64,000 bases of DNA from Ferrovibrio sp. (GTDB lineage: Bacteria > Pseudomonadota > Alphaproteobacteria > Ferrovibrionales > Ferrovibrionaceae), in NCBI RefSeq assembly GCF_019636075.1, contig NZ_JAHBYG010000008.1, forward strand, positions 1 through 64,000, read 5' to 3'. Below the pieces are notes generated by a model, which was not told the origin of the DNA, did not search any database, and was given only the letters and a program-made list of their open reading frames with translations. Every line of letters starts with the position of its first letter. The stretch's first letter is position 1. The translations under genes were made by a program, and so were the position numbers. Positions 37,005-45,537 of this stretch are shown here, in pieces.

Positions 37005-37676
37005 TTACCGCTGGTAGCCGCGCGGATTTGCGGTGTCGATGTCGTCTTCGTCGTCATAGGCGCCAGCGGGCGTGCTGGTGCCGGGGCCGACGCGCAGCGT
37101 GGCATTCACGCCGGCGGCGCGCTGAGACTGCACAGCCTCGCGGGCCGCGCCTTCGCGCATGATCTTCGGCATCAGATCCTGCAATTCAACGAAGGTATCG
37201 GCCTGGCGGCGCAATTCGTCGGCCACCATGGGCGGATTGCTGCGGGTGGTGGCCACCACGCTGACACGCACGCCGCGGCGCTGCACGGCTTCCACCAGGC
37301 GGCGGAAATCGCCATCGCCGGAAAACAGCACGGCATGATTGATATGCGGCGCAAGGTCCATCATGTCGATGGCCAGCTCGATATCCATGTTGCTCTTGAA
37401 ACGGCGGCGACCGGATGCGTCGGTATATTCCTTGGCCGGCTTGGTCACCATGGTGTAGCCGTTATAGTCCAGCCAATCGATCAGCGGGCGCAGCGGCGAA
37501 TAATCGGCGTCTTCCACCAGCGCGGTGTAATAGAAGGCGCGGATCAGATTCGATTCCCGGCGGAAATGCTCCAGCAGCCGGCGATAGTCGATTTCAAAGC
37601 CCAGGCTGCGGGCGGCGGAATATAGGTTGGCACCATCGATAAACAGCGCTACGCGCTCTTGCGGATAGAATTTCAT
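37005..37676 (-). CDS. NYN-domain protein (LabA/DUF88 family)
   Basis: A 223-residue protein with a PIN-like NYN nuclease fold: VALFIDGANLYSAARSLGFEIDYRRLL, the acidic pair in SNMDIELAIDMMDL, and AVLFSGDGDFRRLVEAVQRRGVRVSVV with the conserved SGDGDF. These aspartates form the metal site of predicted RNases. The C-terminal 50 residues are low-complexity and acidic. Family members such as LabA have been tied to circadian gene control, but the general role is RNA processing by inference only. Confidence 0.88.
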   Translation of the reverse strand: MKFYPQERVALFIDGANLYSAARSLGFEIDYRRLLEHFRRESNLIRAFYYTALVEDADYSPLRPLIDWLDYNGYTMVTKPAKEYTDASGRRRFKSNMDIELAIDMMDLAPHINHAVLFSGDGDFRRLVEAVQRRGVRVSVVATTRSNPPMVADELRRQADTFVELQDLMPKIMREGAAREAVQSQRAAGVNATLRVGPGTSTPAGAYDDEDDIDTANPRGYQR

Positions 37677-37797
37677 ATGAGGCTCCTGGGATTATCTGTT
37701 CAAGTAAGAACGGGAATAGTGTTTCGCAATGCCTGAATCTTCGTTGTCGGAACGCTGTCTTGATATACTTTCCAGTATGGATGGCAAGGGTCTGATC

Positions 37798-38331
37798 GTG
37801 CAAGCCAGCGTAAAGTCTGCGATTTATGTTGCAATTGGTGGCAATCTCACCATTGCGGCGTTGCCGGATTTGCGTTCCACACTTGAAGCGGGTGTGCGTG
37901 CATTGGGGGCCGCAGGATTGTTTGTGGCGGCGCGCTCTTCCTGGTGGCAATCGCCCGCATGGCCGCCACCTGTGGCAGGAGAAATCGCGCAGCCCGATTA
38001 TCTCAACGCAATGGTACGCATCGATACGATTCTGTCGCCGCGCGATTTGCTGGCCCGCTTGCATGCCATCGAGCAGGATTTCGGTCGGGTACGCCGGGGC
38101 CGCTGGGATGCCAGGCCGCTGGATCTGGACCTGATCGATTATGCCGGCCAGGTGAGCCCGGGGGATGCCACGGGCGAGCCGGTATTGCCGCATCCTCGCG
38201 CCACCGGTCGGCTGTTCGTGCTGCTGCCATTGCAGGAAATCGCCCCGGATTGGCATGATCCCGCCAGCGGACGCTCCATTGCGACCCTGATCGAGGCGGC
38301 TGATCCTATTAAAATCAATAAGTTATCTTGA
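37798..38331 (+). CDS. folK: 2-Amino-4-hydroxy-6-hydroxymethyldihydropteridine pyrophosphokinase
   Basis: A 177-residue HPPK enzyme that transfers pyrophosphate from ATP to hydroxymethyl-dihydropterin in folate synthesis. It begins SAIYVAIGGNLTIAALPDLR and has YLNAMVRIDT, LLARLHAIEQDFGRVRRGRWDARPLDLDLIDYAG (diagnostic RxRxxxxRxxDLDL) and PHPRATGRLFVLLPLQEIAP. The frame is open to an ATG at 37729, and another ATG lies at 37777. The GTG at 37798 is chosen because AAGGG lies 7 bases ahead and the conserved first strand follows. A TATACT element at 37764-37769 is a possible -10 box, which also argues against the earliest start. It lies ahead of rpoZ. Confidence 0.85.
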   Translation: MQASVKSAIYVAIGGNLTIAALPDLRSTLEAGVRALGAAGLFVAARSSWWQSPAWPPPVAGEIAQPDYLNAMVRIDTILSPRDLLARLHAIEQDFGRVRRGRWDARPLDLDLIDYAGQVSPGDATGEPVLPHPRATGRLFVLLPLQEIAPDWHDPASGRSIATLIEAADPIKINKLS

Positions 38332-38450
38332 TGTTCTGCCGCCGGAGCAGGGGTGCTTGCAGGGCTGCCGGGCAACAATTATCTTGCGCTGCATCACGAT
38401 AGGCTGTAATCAGCCGGCTTTCCCGATTCCGTATCCTTGAGGATCCCGCC

Positions 38451-38837
38451 ATGGCGCGCGTTACCGTTGAAGATTGCGTTCTGAGAGTGCCCAACCGCTT
38501 CGAGCTGGTGATGCTGGCTTCGCAGCGTGCCCGGGCTGTCTCGGCCGGCGCGCCGCTGACCGTGGATCGCGATAACGACAAGAATCCCGTGGTTGCCCTG
38601 CGCGAAATCGCCGACGAAACGGTGGATATCGAGACGCTGCGCCAGCGCATGATCGGCGGCATGCAGAAGCATGTGGAAGTGGACGAGCCGGAAGACGACA
38701 ACATGGCCGCCCTGATGGAATCGGCCGAATGGTCTGGCATTCAGCAGGGCGACGACGAATTGCCTGAAGGCATGGGCCTGGAAGACGCCGCCGACGAAGC
38801 CGACGAAGCGGAAGAGCCGGACGCCGCCGAGGAGTAA
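38451..38837 (+). CDS. rpoZ: RNA polymerase omega subunit
   Basis: A 128-residue omega subunit that helps assemble RNA polymerase. The core is canonical: [22 protein letters not shown] and [11 protein letters not shown], then [20 protein letters not shown]. The C-terminal 50 residues are a strongly acidic Asp/Glu/Ala tail, longer than in enterobacteria but common in alphaproteobacteria. A TTGAGGA site precedes the ATG. rpoZ next to the ppGpp synthetase gene is the usual order. Confidence 0.96.
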   Translation: MARVTVEDCVLRVPNRFELVMLASQRARAVSAGAPLTVDRDNDKNPVVALREIADETVDIETLRQRMIGGMQKHVEVDEPEDDNMAALMESAEWSGIQQGDDELPEGMGLEDAADEADEAEEPDAAEE

Positions 38838-38867
38838 TCCTCACGCCTTATTGTGGCTTTTTTGTCA

Positions 38868-38889
38868 CTGGCGCCGGCCTTGGCGCCAG
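38868..38889. terminator. Strong hairpin between rpoZ and rsh
   Basis: CTGGCGCC / GGCGCCAG pair around a 6-base loop, 30 bases past the rpoZ stop. There is no downstream U-tract (GCGGCACTTG follows), so it may be a Rho-linked or RNA-stability structure rather than an intrinsic terminator. Confidence 0.4.
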
Positions 38890-38981
38890 CGGCACTTGCC
38901 GTTGCCCGATTTTAGCCCAAAATTCAGATTGTTGTGTAACCGTTGGCGCCCGGGAGAATCCGGGCTGGAGAACGGTAGAAA

Positions 38982-41177
38982 ATGGCGCGCGCCCGCATTT
39001 TGAGACAGGTCGAACTGGTAGAGAAGGTTCTGGCGTATGATCCCGACGCCGATGAGGACCTGCTGAATCGCGCCTATGTGTTTTCGCTGAAGGCCCATGG
39101 CGCCCAGAAGCGCGCTTCCGGCGACCCCTATTTCAGCCATCCGGTGGAGGTGGCCGGCATCCTGGCCGGCATGAAGCTGGACGACAAGACCATCGCCACC
39201 GGCCTGCTGCACGACACGCTGGAAGACACCGTGGCCACGCCCAAGGAACTGGAGAGCGCCTTCGGCGGCGACGTGCTGCGCCTGGTAGATGGCGTGACCA
39301 AGCTGTCGCGCATCGAGCAGCAATCCGACCGCACGCGCCAGGCGGAGAATTTCCGCAAACTTCTGCTGGCGATGTCGAACGACATCCGCGTGCTGCTGGT
39401 GAAACTGGCCGACCGGCTGCACAACATGCGCACGCTGCATTACATCGCCACGCCGGAGAAGCGCAAACGCATCGCCAAAGAGACGATGGAAATCTATGTG
39501 CCGCTGGCCGACCGCATCGGCATGCAGCAGATCAAGGAAGAACTGGAAGACCTGGCCTTCGCCGAATTGAACGGCGATGCCCGCGCCTCGATCATCACCC
39601 GCCTGGAGCAACTGCGCAGCGAAGGCGGCAGCCTGACCGAGCGCATTTCCGATCGCATCAAGCGCACCCTGGCGGAGCAGGGCCTGGATGCCTGGGTTTC
39701 CGGGCGCGAGAAACGGCCTTTCTCGATCTGGGAGAAGATGCAGCGCAAGAACATTCCGTTCGAGCAGCTTTCAGACATCATCGCCTTCCGCATCGTGGTG
39801 CGCGATATCGGCGCCTGCTATCAGGCGCTGGGCATCGTGCACAATACCTGGCCATCGGTGCCCGGGCGGTTCAAGGATTACATCTCCACGCCGAAGCAGA
39901 ATGGCTATCGCAGCCTGCACACCACGGTGATCGGCCCGGAGAACAAGCGTATCGAAATCCAGATCCGCACCCAGGATATGCACGAGGTGGCCGATCTGGG
40001 CGTGGCCGCGCATTGGCAATACAAGCAGCCTGGCGAAAAGGGCAATGCGCCCGATGCCGAAGCCAAGCAATATCGCTGGCTGCGCGAGTTGCTGGAAATT
40101 CTGGAACAGACCTCGGACCCGGAAGAATTTCTTGAGCATACCAAGCTCAATATGTTCCAGGATCAGGTTTTCTGTTTTTCGCCGAAGGGCGACCTGATTG
40201 CCTTGCCGCGCGATGCCACGGTGGTGGATTTCGCCTACGCGGTGCATTCCGATATCGGCGACACGGCGGTGGGCGCCAAGGTGAATGGCCGCGTGGTGCC
40301 GCTGCGCACGGTGCTGCGCAATGGCGACCAGGTGGAAATCCTGCGCTCGAAAGTGCCGGCGCCCAATCCGTCCTGGCTGAATTTCGTCAAATCGGGCCGC
40401 GCCAAATCCTGCATCAATCGTTTCATCCGCCAGCAGCAGCGCGGCCAGTATATCGAGCTGGGCCGGGCGATCCTGAACAAGACCTTCAAGGATCATGACC
40501 ACCAGGTTTCCGAGAAGGGCATGGAAATCGCTGCCAAGGCGCTGAAGCTGCGCGGCGCCGACGATGTGTATGTGGGCGTGGGCGATGGCACGCTTACGCC
40601 GCGCAGCGTGCTGCATCTGGTGTTCCCGGGCGAAAAGGAAAAAGACCGCGAGGCCGACCGCCTGCCGGTGACGCAGAAGGTGAGCAAGCCGCTGGATCAG
40701 AACCGCACCAGCGGCGGCGGCATTCCGATCCGTGGCTTGATTCCGGGCATGGCGATGCATTTCGCCGGCTGCTGCCATCCGCTGCCGGGCGACCGCATAG
40801 TGGGCATCGTCACCACCGGCAAGGGCGTGACGATCCACACGATAGATTGCGAAAGCCTGGGCCAGTTTGCCGATCAGCCGGAACGTTGGCTCGATCTGGC
40901 CTGGGATGCGCCGCAGGATGGCGAAAAAGACAGCCAGGCCCATACCGGCCGCGTGGTTCTTATGGTAACCAACGAACCGGGTTCGCTGTCGGCGCTCTCC
41001 ACCGTGATCGCCAAGCACAAGGGTAATATCACCAATCTGAAGATTACCAACCGCACCCAGGAATTCTTTGAAATGTTCGTGGATGTGGAAGTGCGGGATG
41101 TGAAGCATCTCACCAATATCATTGCCGCCCTGCGCGCCACGCCGAATATCCATTCGGTGGAACGGGCGAGGGGCTGA
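38982..41177 (+). CDS. rsh: Bifunctional (p)ppGpp synthetase/hydrolase
   Basis: A 731-residue stringent-response enzyme. Domains in order: HD hydrolase (about 25-180, with GDPYFSHPVEVAGIL and ATGLLHDTLEDT), synthetase (about 225-345, with GRFKDYISTPKQNGYRSLHT and IEIQIRTQDMHEVADLGVAAHW), TGS (about 385-445), a helical/zinc-finger region with FAGCCHPLPGD, and a C-terminal ACT domain (about 650-725). The RFKD motif at about 296 is the form found in bifunctional Rel/SpoT enzymes, and the HD residues are intact, so it should both make and degrade ppGpp. It lies between rpoZ and pyrE, the usual alphaproteobacterial order. Confidence 0.96.
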   Translation: MARARILRQVELVEKVLAYDPDADEDLLNRAYVFSLKAHGAQKRASGDPYFSHPVEVAGILAGMKLDDKTIATGLLHDTLEDTVATPKELESAFGGDVLRLVDGVTKLSRIEQQSDRTRQAENFRKLLLAMSNDIRVLLVKLADRLHNMRTLHYIATPEKRKRIAKETMEIYVPLADRIGMQQIKEELEDLAFAELNGDARASIITRLEQLRSEGGSLTERISDRIKRTLAEQGLDAWVSGREKRPFSIWEKMQRKNIPFEQLSDIIAFRIVVRDIGACYQALGIVHNTWPSVPGRFKDYISTPKQNGYRSLHTTVIGPENKRIEIQIRTQDMHEVADLGVAAHWQYKQPGEKGNAPDAEAKQYRWLRELLEILEQTSDPEEFLEHTKLNMFQDQVFCFSPKGDLIALPRDATVVDFAYAVHSDIGDTAVGAKVNGRVVPLRTVLRNGDQVEILRSKVPAPNPSWLNFVKSGRAKSCINRFIRQQQRGQYIELGRAILNKTFKDHDHQVSEKGMEIAAKALKLRGADDVYVGVGDGTLTPRSVLHLVFPGEKEKDREADRLPVTQKVSKPLDQNRTSGGGIPIRGLIPGMAMHFAGCCHPLPGDRIVGIVTTGKGVTIHTIDCESLGQFADQPERWLDLAWDAPQDGEKDSQAHTGRVVLMVTNEPGSLSALSTVIAKHKGNITNLKITNRTQEFFEMFVDVEVRDVKHLTNIIAALRATPNIHSVERARG

Positions 41178-41198
41178 ACCAGGCGGGAAAAGGGGCTT

Positions 41199-41786
41199 AT
41201 GAACAAGGAAGACGTACTTCGCCATTACCGTGAAACCGGCGCCCTGCTGGAAGGCCATTTCCTGCTGACCTCGGGCCTGCACAGCCCGGTCTACATGCAA
41301 TCGGCCAAGGTGCTGATGCATCCCGATCGTGCAGCCTTGTTGTGCAAGGCGCTGGCCGATGCGATCCGCGCCAAGCTGGGCCCCAAGCCGGTTGATCTGG
41401 TCTGTTCGCCGGCCATGGGCGGCGTTGTGGTGGGGTATGAACTGGCGCGCCAGCTTGGCGTGCCGTCGATCTTCACCGAGCGCGTGGATGGCGCCTTTAC
41501 ATTGCGGCGCGGTTTCGAGATTCCCGAGGGCGCGCGCGTGTTGATGGCGGAGGATGTGGTCACCACCGGCAAATCCAGCCGCGAATGCATCGCCACCATC
41601 CAGGCCAATGGCGGCCACACGGTGGCGGCTTCCTGCATCGTCGATCGTTCGGATGGCGAAGTGGATTTGGGCGTGCCGCTGTTTGCGCTCTGCGGCTACA
41701 AGGTGCCGGCCTATGCCGCCGATGCGTTGCCGCCGGAGATGGCAAAGCTGCCGGCCATCAAGCCCGGCAGTCGCAATCTGGCCTGA
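41199..41786 (+). CDS. pyrE: Orotate phosphoribosyltransferase
   Basis: A 195-residue pyrimidine-synthesis enzyme that joins orotate to PRPP. It has TSGLHSPVYMQSAKVL near the start, VDLVCSPAMGGVVVGYELARQLG, the KRGF-like segment LRRGFEIPEGARVLMAEDVVTTGKSS (with the PRPP-binding motif MAEDVVTTGKS), and DRSDGEVDLGVPL. The 3' end is 11 bases from pdxJ. The layout resembles the Thermus-type branch common in alphaproteobacteria. Confidence 0.95.
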   Translation: MNKEDVLRHYRETGALLEGHFLLTSGLHSPVYMQSAKVLMHPDRAALLCKALADAIRAKLGPKPVDLVCSPAMGGVVVGYELARQLGVPSIFTERVDGAFTLRRGFEIPEGARVLMAEDVVTTGKSSRECIATIQANGGHTVAASCIVDRSDGEVDLGVPLFALCGYKVPAYAADALPPEMAKLPAIKPGSRNLA

Positions 41787-41797
41787 AGGAGAGCGTG

Positions 41798-42544
41798 ATG
41801 AGCAAGCTGCGCCTGGGTGTGAATATCGATCATGTGGCCACCATACGTAATGCACGCGGCGGCCCGCATCCCGATCCCATCCGCGCAGCCAAGATGGCGG
41901 CCAGCGCCGGCGCCGATGGCATCACAGCGCATCTGCGCGAAGACCGCCGGCATATCTCGGATCGCGATATCGACCGGCTGATGGCCGAGATCGACCTGCC
42001 GCTGAATCTGGAAATGGCGGCCACCGAGGAAATGCTGGCCATCGCGCTGCGCCACAAGCCGCATGCCTGCTGCATCGTGCCCGAGCGGCGCGAGGAGCGC
42101 ACCACGGAGGGCGGCCTGGATGCAGCGGCGCATCACAGCCACCTGCTGCCGATCATCGCCAAGTTGAACGATGCCGGCATTCGCGTGTCGCTGTTCATCG
42201 AACCCTCGCCGGTACAATTGGCCGTGGCCAAGGCGATGGGCGCGCCGGTGGTGGAATTGCATACCGGCCGGTATTGCGAGTTGGAAGGCGCGGCCCGCGA
42301 GGCGGAATTGCTGCGGCTGCGGAAAGCCGCCGAACACGCTGCCGAACTGGGCCTGGAATGCCATGCCGGCCATGGCCTCAGCTTCGATACGGTTGGCCCT
42401 GTGGCGGCCATACCCAGCGTGCAGGAACTCAATATCGGGCATTTTCTGATCGGCGAAGCGATCTTCGGCGGCCTGGATGGCGCCATCCGCCGTATGCGCA
42501 GCCTGATGGATCGTGCCCGCGGCAATATGGGGCTGACTGCCTGA
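41798..42544 (+). CDS. pdxJ: Pyridoxine 5'-phosphate synthase
   Basis: A 248-residue TIM-barrel enzyme that condenses aminoacetone phosphate and deoxyxylulose phosphate to pyridoxine phosphate. It begins [19 protein letters not shown] and has [50 protein letters not shown] and [35 protein letters not shown]. The frame is open inside pyrE. The ATG at 41798 is used since it follows AAGGAGAG and the fold starts there. acpS starts on the second base after its stop. Confidence 0.96.
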   Translation: MSKLRLGVNIDHVATIRNARGGPHPDPIRAAKMAASAGADGITAHLREDRRHISDRDIDRLMAEIDLPLNLEMAATEEMLAIALRHKPHACCIVPERREERTTEGGLDAAAHHSHLLPIIAKLNDAGIRVSLFIEPSPVQLAVAKAMGAPVVELHTGRYCELEGAAREAELLRLRKAAEHAAELGLECHAGHGLSFDTVGPVAAIPSVQELNIGHFLIGEAIFGGLDGAIRRMRSLMDRARGNMGLTA

Positions 42545-42545
42545 C

Positions 42546-42956
42546 ATGATCATTGGCATCGGTTCCGACCTGATCGATATCCGCCGGATCGAGAAAACCA
42601 TCGAACGCTTCGGCGACCGTTTTCTCGACCGCATTTTCACCGAGACTGAAAAGGCCCGCTCGGCGCGCCGGCCGCTTACCCGCACGGCCTCCTATGCCAA
42701 ACGCTTCGCCGCCAAGGAAGCCTGTTCCAAGGCTTTGGGCACGGGTTTTCGCAAGGGGGTATTCTGGCGCGATATGGGGGTGGTGAACCTGCCCGGCGGC
42801 AAGCCCACCATGCGTTTGAGCGGCGGCGCCCTGGCCCGGCTGGAAAGCCTGCTGCCGCCAGGCCACCGGGCGCAGATCGACCTGACCATCACCGACGAGC
42901 CGCCATTGGCTCAGGCGTTTGTCATAATTTCTGCGATACCGATTTTAGATCAATAG
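42546..42956 (+). CDS. acpS: Holo-[acyl-carrier-protein] synthase
   Basis: A 136-residue phosphopantetheinyl transferase that activates acyl carrier protein. The metal-binding motifs are [22 protein letters not shown] and [14 protein letters not shown], and the C-terminal [14 protein letters not shown] is also typical. It sits between pdxJ and lepB, the conserved order. Confidence 0.95.
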   Translation: MIIGIGSDLIDIRRIEKTIERFGDRFLDRIFTETEKARSARRPLTRTASYAKRFAAKEACSKALGTGFRKGVFWRDMGVVNLPGGKPTMRLSGGALARLESLLPPGHRAQIDLTITDEPPLAQAFVIISAIPILDQ

Positions 42957-42994
42957 GTTAGGGTGGTTTTTGGGGCGGTTTCGCCTGGGCGTGC

Positions 42995-43023
42995 TTGACA
43001 GCGCGCGGGGGATACCGTCTTTT
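42995..43023 (+). promoter_or_regulatory. Possible promoter of the lepB-rnc-era group
   Basis: A perfect TTGACA (42995-43000) is followed after 17 bases by TCTTTT, a poor -10 box. It lies in the only sizeable gap between acpS and lepB. Low confidence because of the weak -10. Confidence 0.3.
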
Positions 43024-43070
43024 GTCTCCGCCGTTGAAACACGGGGTGTCAAATGCAGCAGGAGCAGAGT

Positions 43071-43817
43071 GTGTCCAAGCCGAAATCCGATATCTGGGAG
43101 ACGCTGCGCACGCTGTTCTATGCCATCCTGATTGCCTTGGGCATCCGCTCGTTTGCCTATGAGCCGTTTCACATTCCCTCGGAATCCATGCTGCCCACCC
43201 TGCTGGTGGGGGATTATCTGTTCGTCTCGAAATATGCCTATGGCTATTCGCAATATTCGCTGTTCATGAGCCCGCCGCTGTTCAAGGGCCGTATCCTGGA
43301 AAGCGTGCCGGAGCGCGGCGATGTGGCGGTGTTCCGCTATCCCGGCGATACCAGCAAGGATTACATCAAGCGCGTGATCGGCCTGCCGGGCGACCGCGTG
43401 CAGATGCGCGGCGGCGAATTGTGGCTGAATGGCGAGAAGGTGGAGCGTCGCCGCATTGCCGATTTCGAGGAGCGCGACCGGTTCGGCAATGTGCGTCCGC
43501 GCATCCGCCAGTATGAGGAAATCCTGCCCGGCGGCCGCAGCTATTTCGTGCTGGATTCCAGCACCACCGAGGGCGACGACACCCCGGTTTTCACCGTGCC
43601 GGCCGGGCATTATTTCGTGATGGGCGATAACCGCGACAATTCGCTGGATAGCCGCTTTCAGGTGGCCTTCGGCGGCGTGGGATATCTGCCGGCGGAAAAC
43701 CTGATCGGCCGGGCCGAGGTGCGGTGGATTTCGCTGGATAGCTCGGCTTCGCTGTTCAAGCCCTGGACCTGGTTCGGCGGGTTCCGGTTCGAGCGCATGT
43801 TTACCAGTATCCGCTGA
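43071..43817 (+). CDS. lepB: Signal peptidase I
   Basis: A 248-residue inner-membrane protease that removes signal peptides from exported proteins. One N-terminal membrane helix (about 12-28) is followed by the catalytic serine in IPSESMLPTLLVGDY (residue 39) and the catalytic lysine in DYIKRVIGLPGDRVQ. MGDNRDNSLDSR is box E. The frame extends to an ATG at 43053. The GTG at 43071 is preferred because an AGGAG site lies 6 bases ahead of it. It is 2 bases from rnc. Confidence 0.94.
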   Translation: MSKPKSDIWETLRTLFYAILIALGIRSFAYEPFHIPSESMLPTLLVGDYLFVSKYAYGYSQYSLFMSPPLFKGRILESVPERGDVAVFRYPGDTSKDYIKRVIGLPGDRVQMRGGELWLNGEKVERRRIADFEERDRFGNVRPRIRQYEEILPGGRSYFVLDSSTTEGDDTPVFTVPAGHYFVMGDNRDNSLDSRFQVAFGGVGYLPAENLIGRAEVRWISLDSSASLFKPWTWFGGFRFERMFTSIR

Positions 43818-43819
43818 TC

Positions 43820-44569
43820 GTGCCGGCCGACCTTCCAAAGCCCGATCTTGTTGGCCTGCAAAAGGCGCTGGGCCATCAGTTCGCCGATACAACCCTGCTG
43901 GAAGAAGCGCTGGTGCATCCATCGGCCAATCCGCGCCGCAGCCGCGCGCGGTCGGCCCGGCGTGGCAGCAGTGGAAAGACCGCAGATGCAGCCTCGCGCG
44001 ATTACAATCGCCTTGAATTCATCGGCGACCGCGTGCTGGGGTTGATCGTGGCCACCATGCTGGCCAAGACCTACCCGGAAGCCGCGGCCGGCGAACTGGC
44101 ACTGCGCTACAACGCGCTGGTGAAGCAGGAAAGCCTGGCGCGCTTCGCCCATGATCTGGGCCTTGGCGAGTATATCCAGTTTTCGCGTTCGGAGCGCGAT
44201 TCAGGTGGCGCCGGCAAGCCGGCTATCCTGGCCGATGCGCTGGAAGCGGTGATTGCCGCGCTGTACCTGGATGGCGGCCTGGCGCCGGCCGAACGCTTCG
44301 TGGCCAAGCATATGCAGCCGCAACTGGCGGAATCGCTCAGCGGCGCCGCCAAGGATGCCAAGACCGCCTTGCAGGAATGGGCGGCGGCGCATCTGCAGCA
44401 GGTGCCGCGTTACGACGTGGTGAGTATCGAAGGCCCGCCGCATGAGCCGCGTTTCACGGTTTCGGTGGCATTGGGCGAGGGTGAACCGGAATTGGGTCGT
44501 GGCGGCTCCAAGCGGGCTGCCGAGCAGGAGGCTGCCGGCCGTTTATTGAAAAGGCTGGGTGGTGAGTGA
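43820..44569 (+). CDS. rnc: Ribonuclease III
   Basis: A 249-residue double-stranded RNA endonuclease that processes rRNA and mRNA. The nuclease domain has the signature NRLEFIGDRVLGLIVATML and a second acidic region near LADALEAVIAALYLDGG. A dsRNA-binding domain occupies about 175-245. Between EALVHPSA and the signature is an Arg/Ser-rich stretch ([18 protein letters not shown]) about 20 residues longer than in typical RNase III. It starts with GTG right after lepB and overlaps era by a TGATG junction. Confidence 0.93.
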   Translation: MPADLPKPDLVGLQKALGHQFADTTLLEEALVHPSANPRRSRARSARRGSSGKTADAASRDYNRLEFIGDRVLGLIVATMLAKTYPEAAAGELALRYNALVKQESLARFAHDLGLGEYIQFSRSERDSGGAGKPAILADALEAVIAALYLDGGLAPAERFVAKHMQPQLAESLSGAAKDAKTALQEWAAAHLQQVPRYDVVSIEGPPHEPRFTVSVALGEGEPELGRGGSKRAAEQEAAGRLLKRLGGE

Positions 44570-45489
44570 TGCCTGAAGAAACCCCGACACAGACCGAAAC
44601 CGCGTGCGGCTATGTCGCCATCGTGGGCGCGCCGAATGCCGGCAAGTCCACTTTGTTGAATCAACTGGTCGGTGCCAAGATTTCCATCGTGTCGTCGAAG
44701 GTGCAGACCACGCGGGCGCGCATCACCGGCATCGGCATGGAAGGCCAGACGCAGCTGGTTTATGTGGATACGCCCGGCATCTTCGCACCCAAGCGGCGGC
44801 TGGACCGCGCCATGGTGCAGGCAGCCTGGAGCGGCATCGACGATGCCGATGTGATCCTGCTGGTGGTGGATGCCGCGCGCGGCTTCGATCAGGAGACCCG
44901 CGATATCCTGAAGAATCTCGATGGCCGCAAGGTGCCGGCGGTGTTGGCGCTGAACAAGGTGGACAAGGTGGCACGCGAAAAGCTGCTGGGCCTTACCCAG
45001 GCGCTGAACGATGCCTTCCCGTTCGCCGCCACCTTCATGATTGCCGCCAGCAATGGCGATGGCTGCAAGGAACTGCTGCGCGATCTTGTGGCCCGCATGC
45101 CCAAGGGGCCGTGGCTGTATCCGGAAGATCAGCTATCCGATGCGCCGATGCGCTTCCTGGCCGCCGAGATCACCCGCGAGAAATTGTTCAACGCCATGCG
45201 GCAGGAACTGCCCTATGCGCTGACGGTGGAAACCGAAAATTGGAAAGACCAGAAGAACGGCTCGGCGCGCATCGATCAGGTGATCTTCGTGGAACGCGAA
45301 GGCCAGAAGAAGATCGTGATCGGCGAGGGCGGTGCCATGCTGAAAAAGGTGGGCGCCGCCGCCCGGCAGGAAATGGAAAAGCAGTTCGAGCGGCGGGTGC
45401 ATCTGTTTCTGTTCGTGAAGGTGCGCGGCGATTGGGGCGACGACCCCGAGCGCTATGAGGCCATGGGCCTGGAGTTTCCGAAGAAGTAG
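44569..45489 (+). CDS. era: GTPase Era
   Basis: A 306-residue GTPase needed for 16S rRNA maturation and small-subunit assembly. The G domain has VAIVGAPNAGKSTLLNQLVG (G1), a switch segment with TTRARITGI, VDTPGIF (G3) and ALNKVDKV (G4). The C-terminal KH domain has KKIVIGEGGAMLKKVGAAAR. A GTG three bases earlier is possible, but the ATG at 44569 makes the normal overlap with rnc. No recO follows, unlike in many relatives. Confidence 0.96.
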   Translation: MPEETPTQTETACGYVAIVGAPNAGKSTLLNQLVGAKISIVSSKVQTTRARITGIGMEGQTQLVYVDTPGIFAPKRRLDRAMVQAAWSGIDDADVILLVVDAARGFDQETRDILKNLDGRKVPAVLALNKVDKVAREKLLGLTQALNDAFPFAATFMIAASNGDGCKELLRDLVARMPKGPWLYPEDQLSDAPMRFLAAEITREKLFNAMRQELPYALTVETENWKDQKNGSARIDQVIFVEREGQKKIVIGEGGAMLKKVGAAARQEMEKQFERRVHLFLFVKVRGDWGDDPERYEAMGLEFPKK

Positions 45490-45537
45490 GCTGTGCACCG
45501 CTGAGGATTTCCGGACGGCTTTGGAGGAGGGGTTGCC

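Noticed and set aside
39771..41855. Minus-strand open frame of 694 codons across rsh and pyrE
   Set aside because: Antisense to two well-identified genes; no family features.
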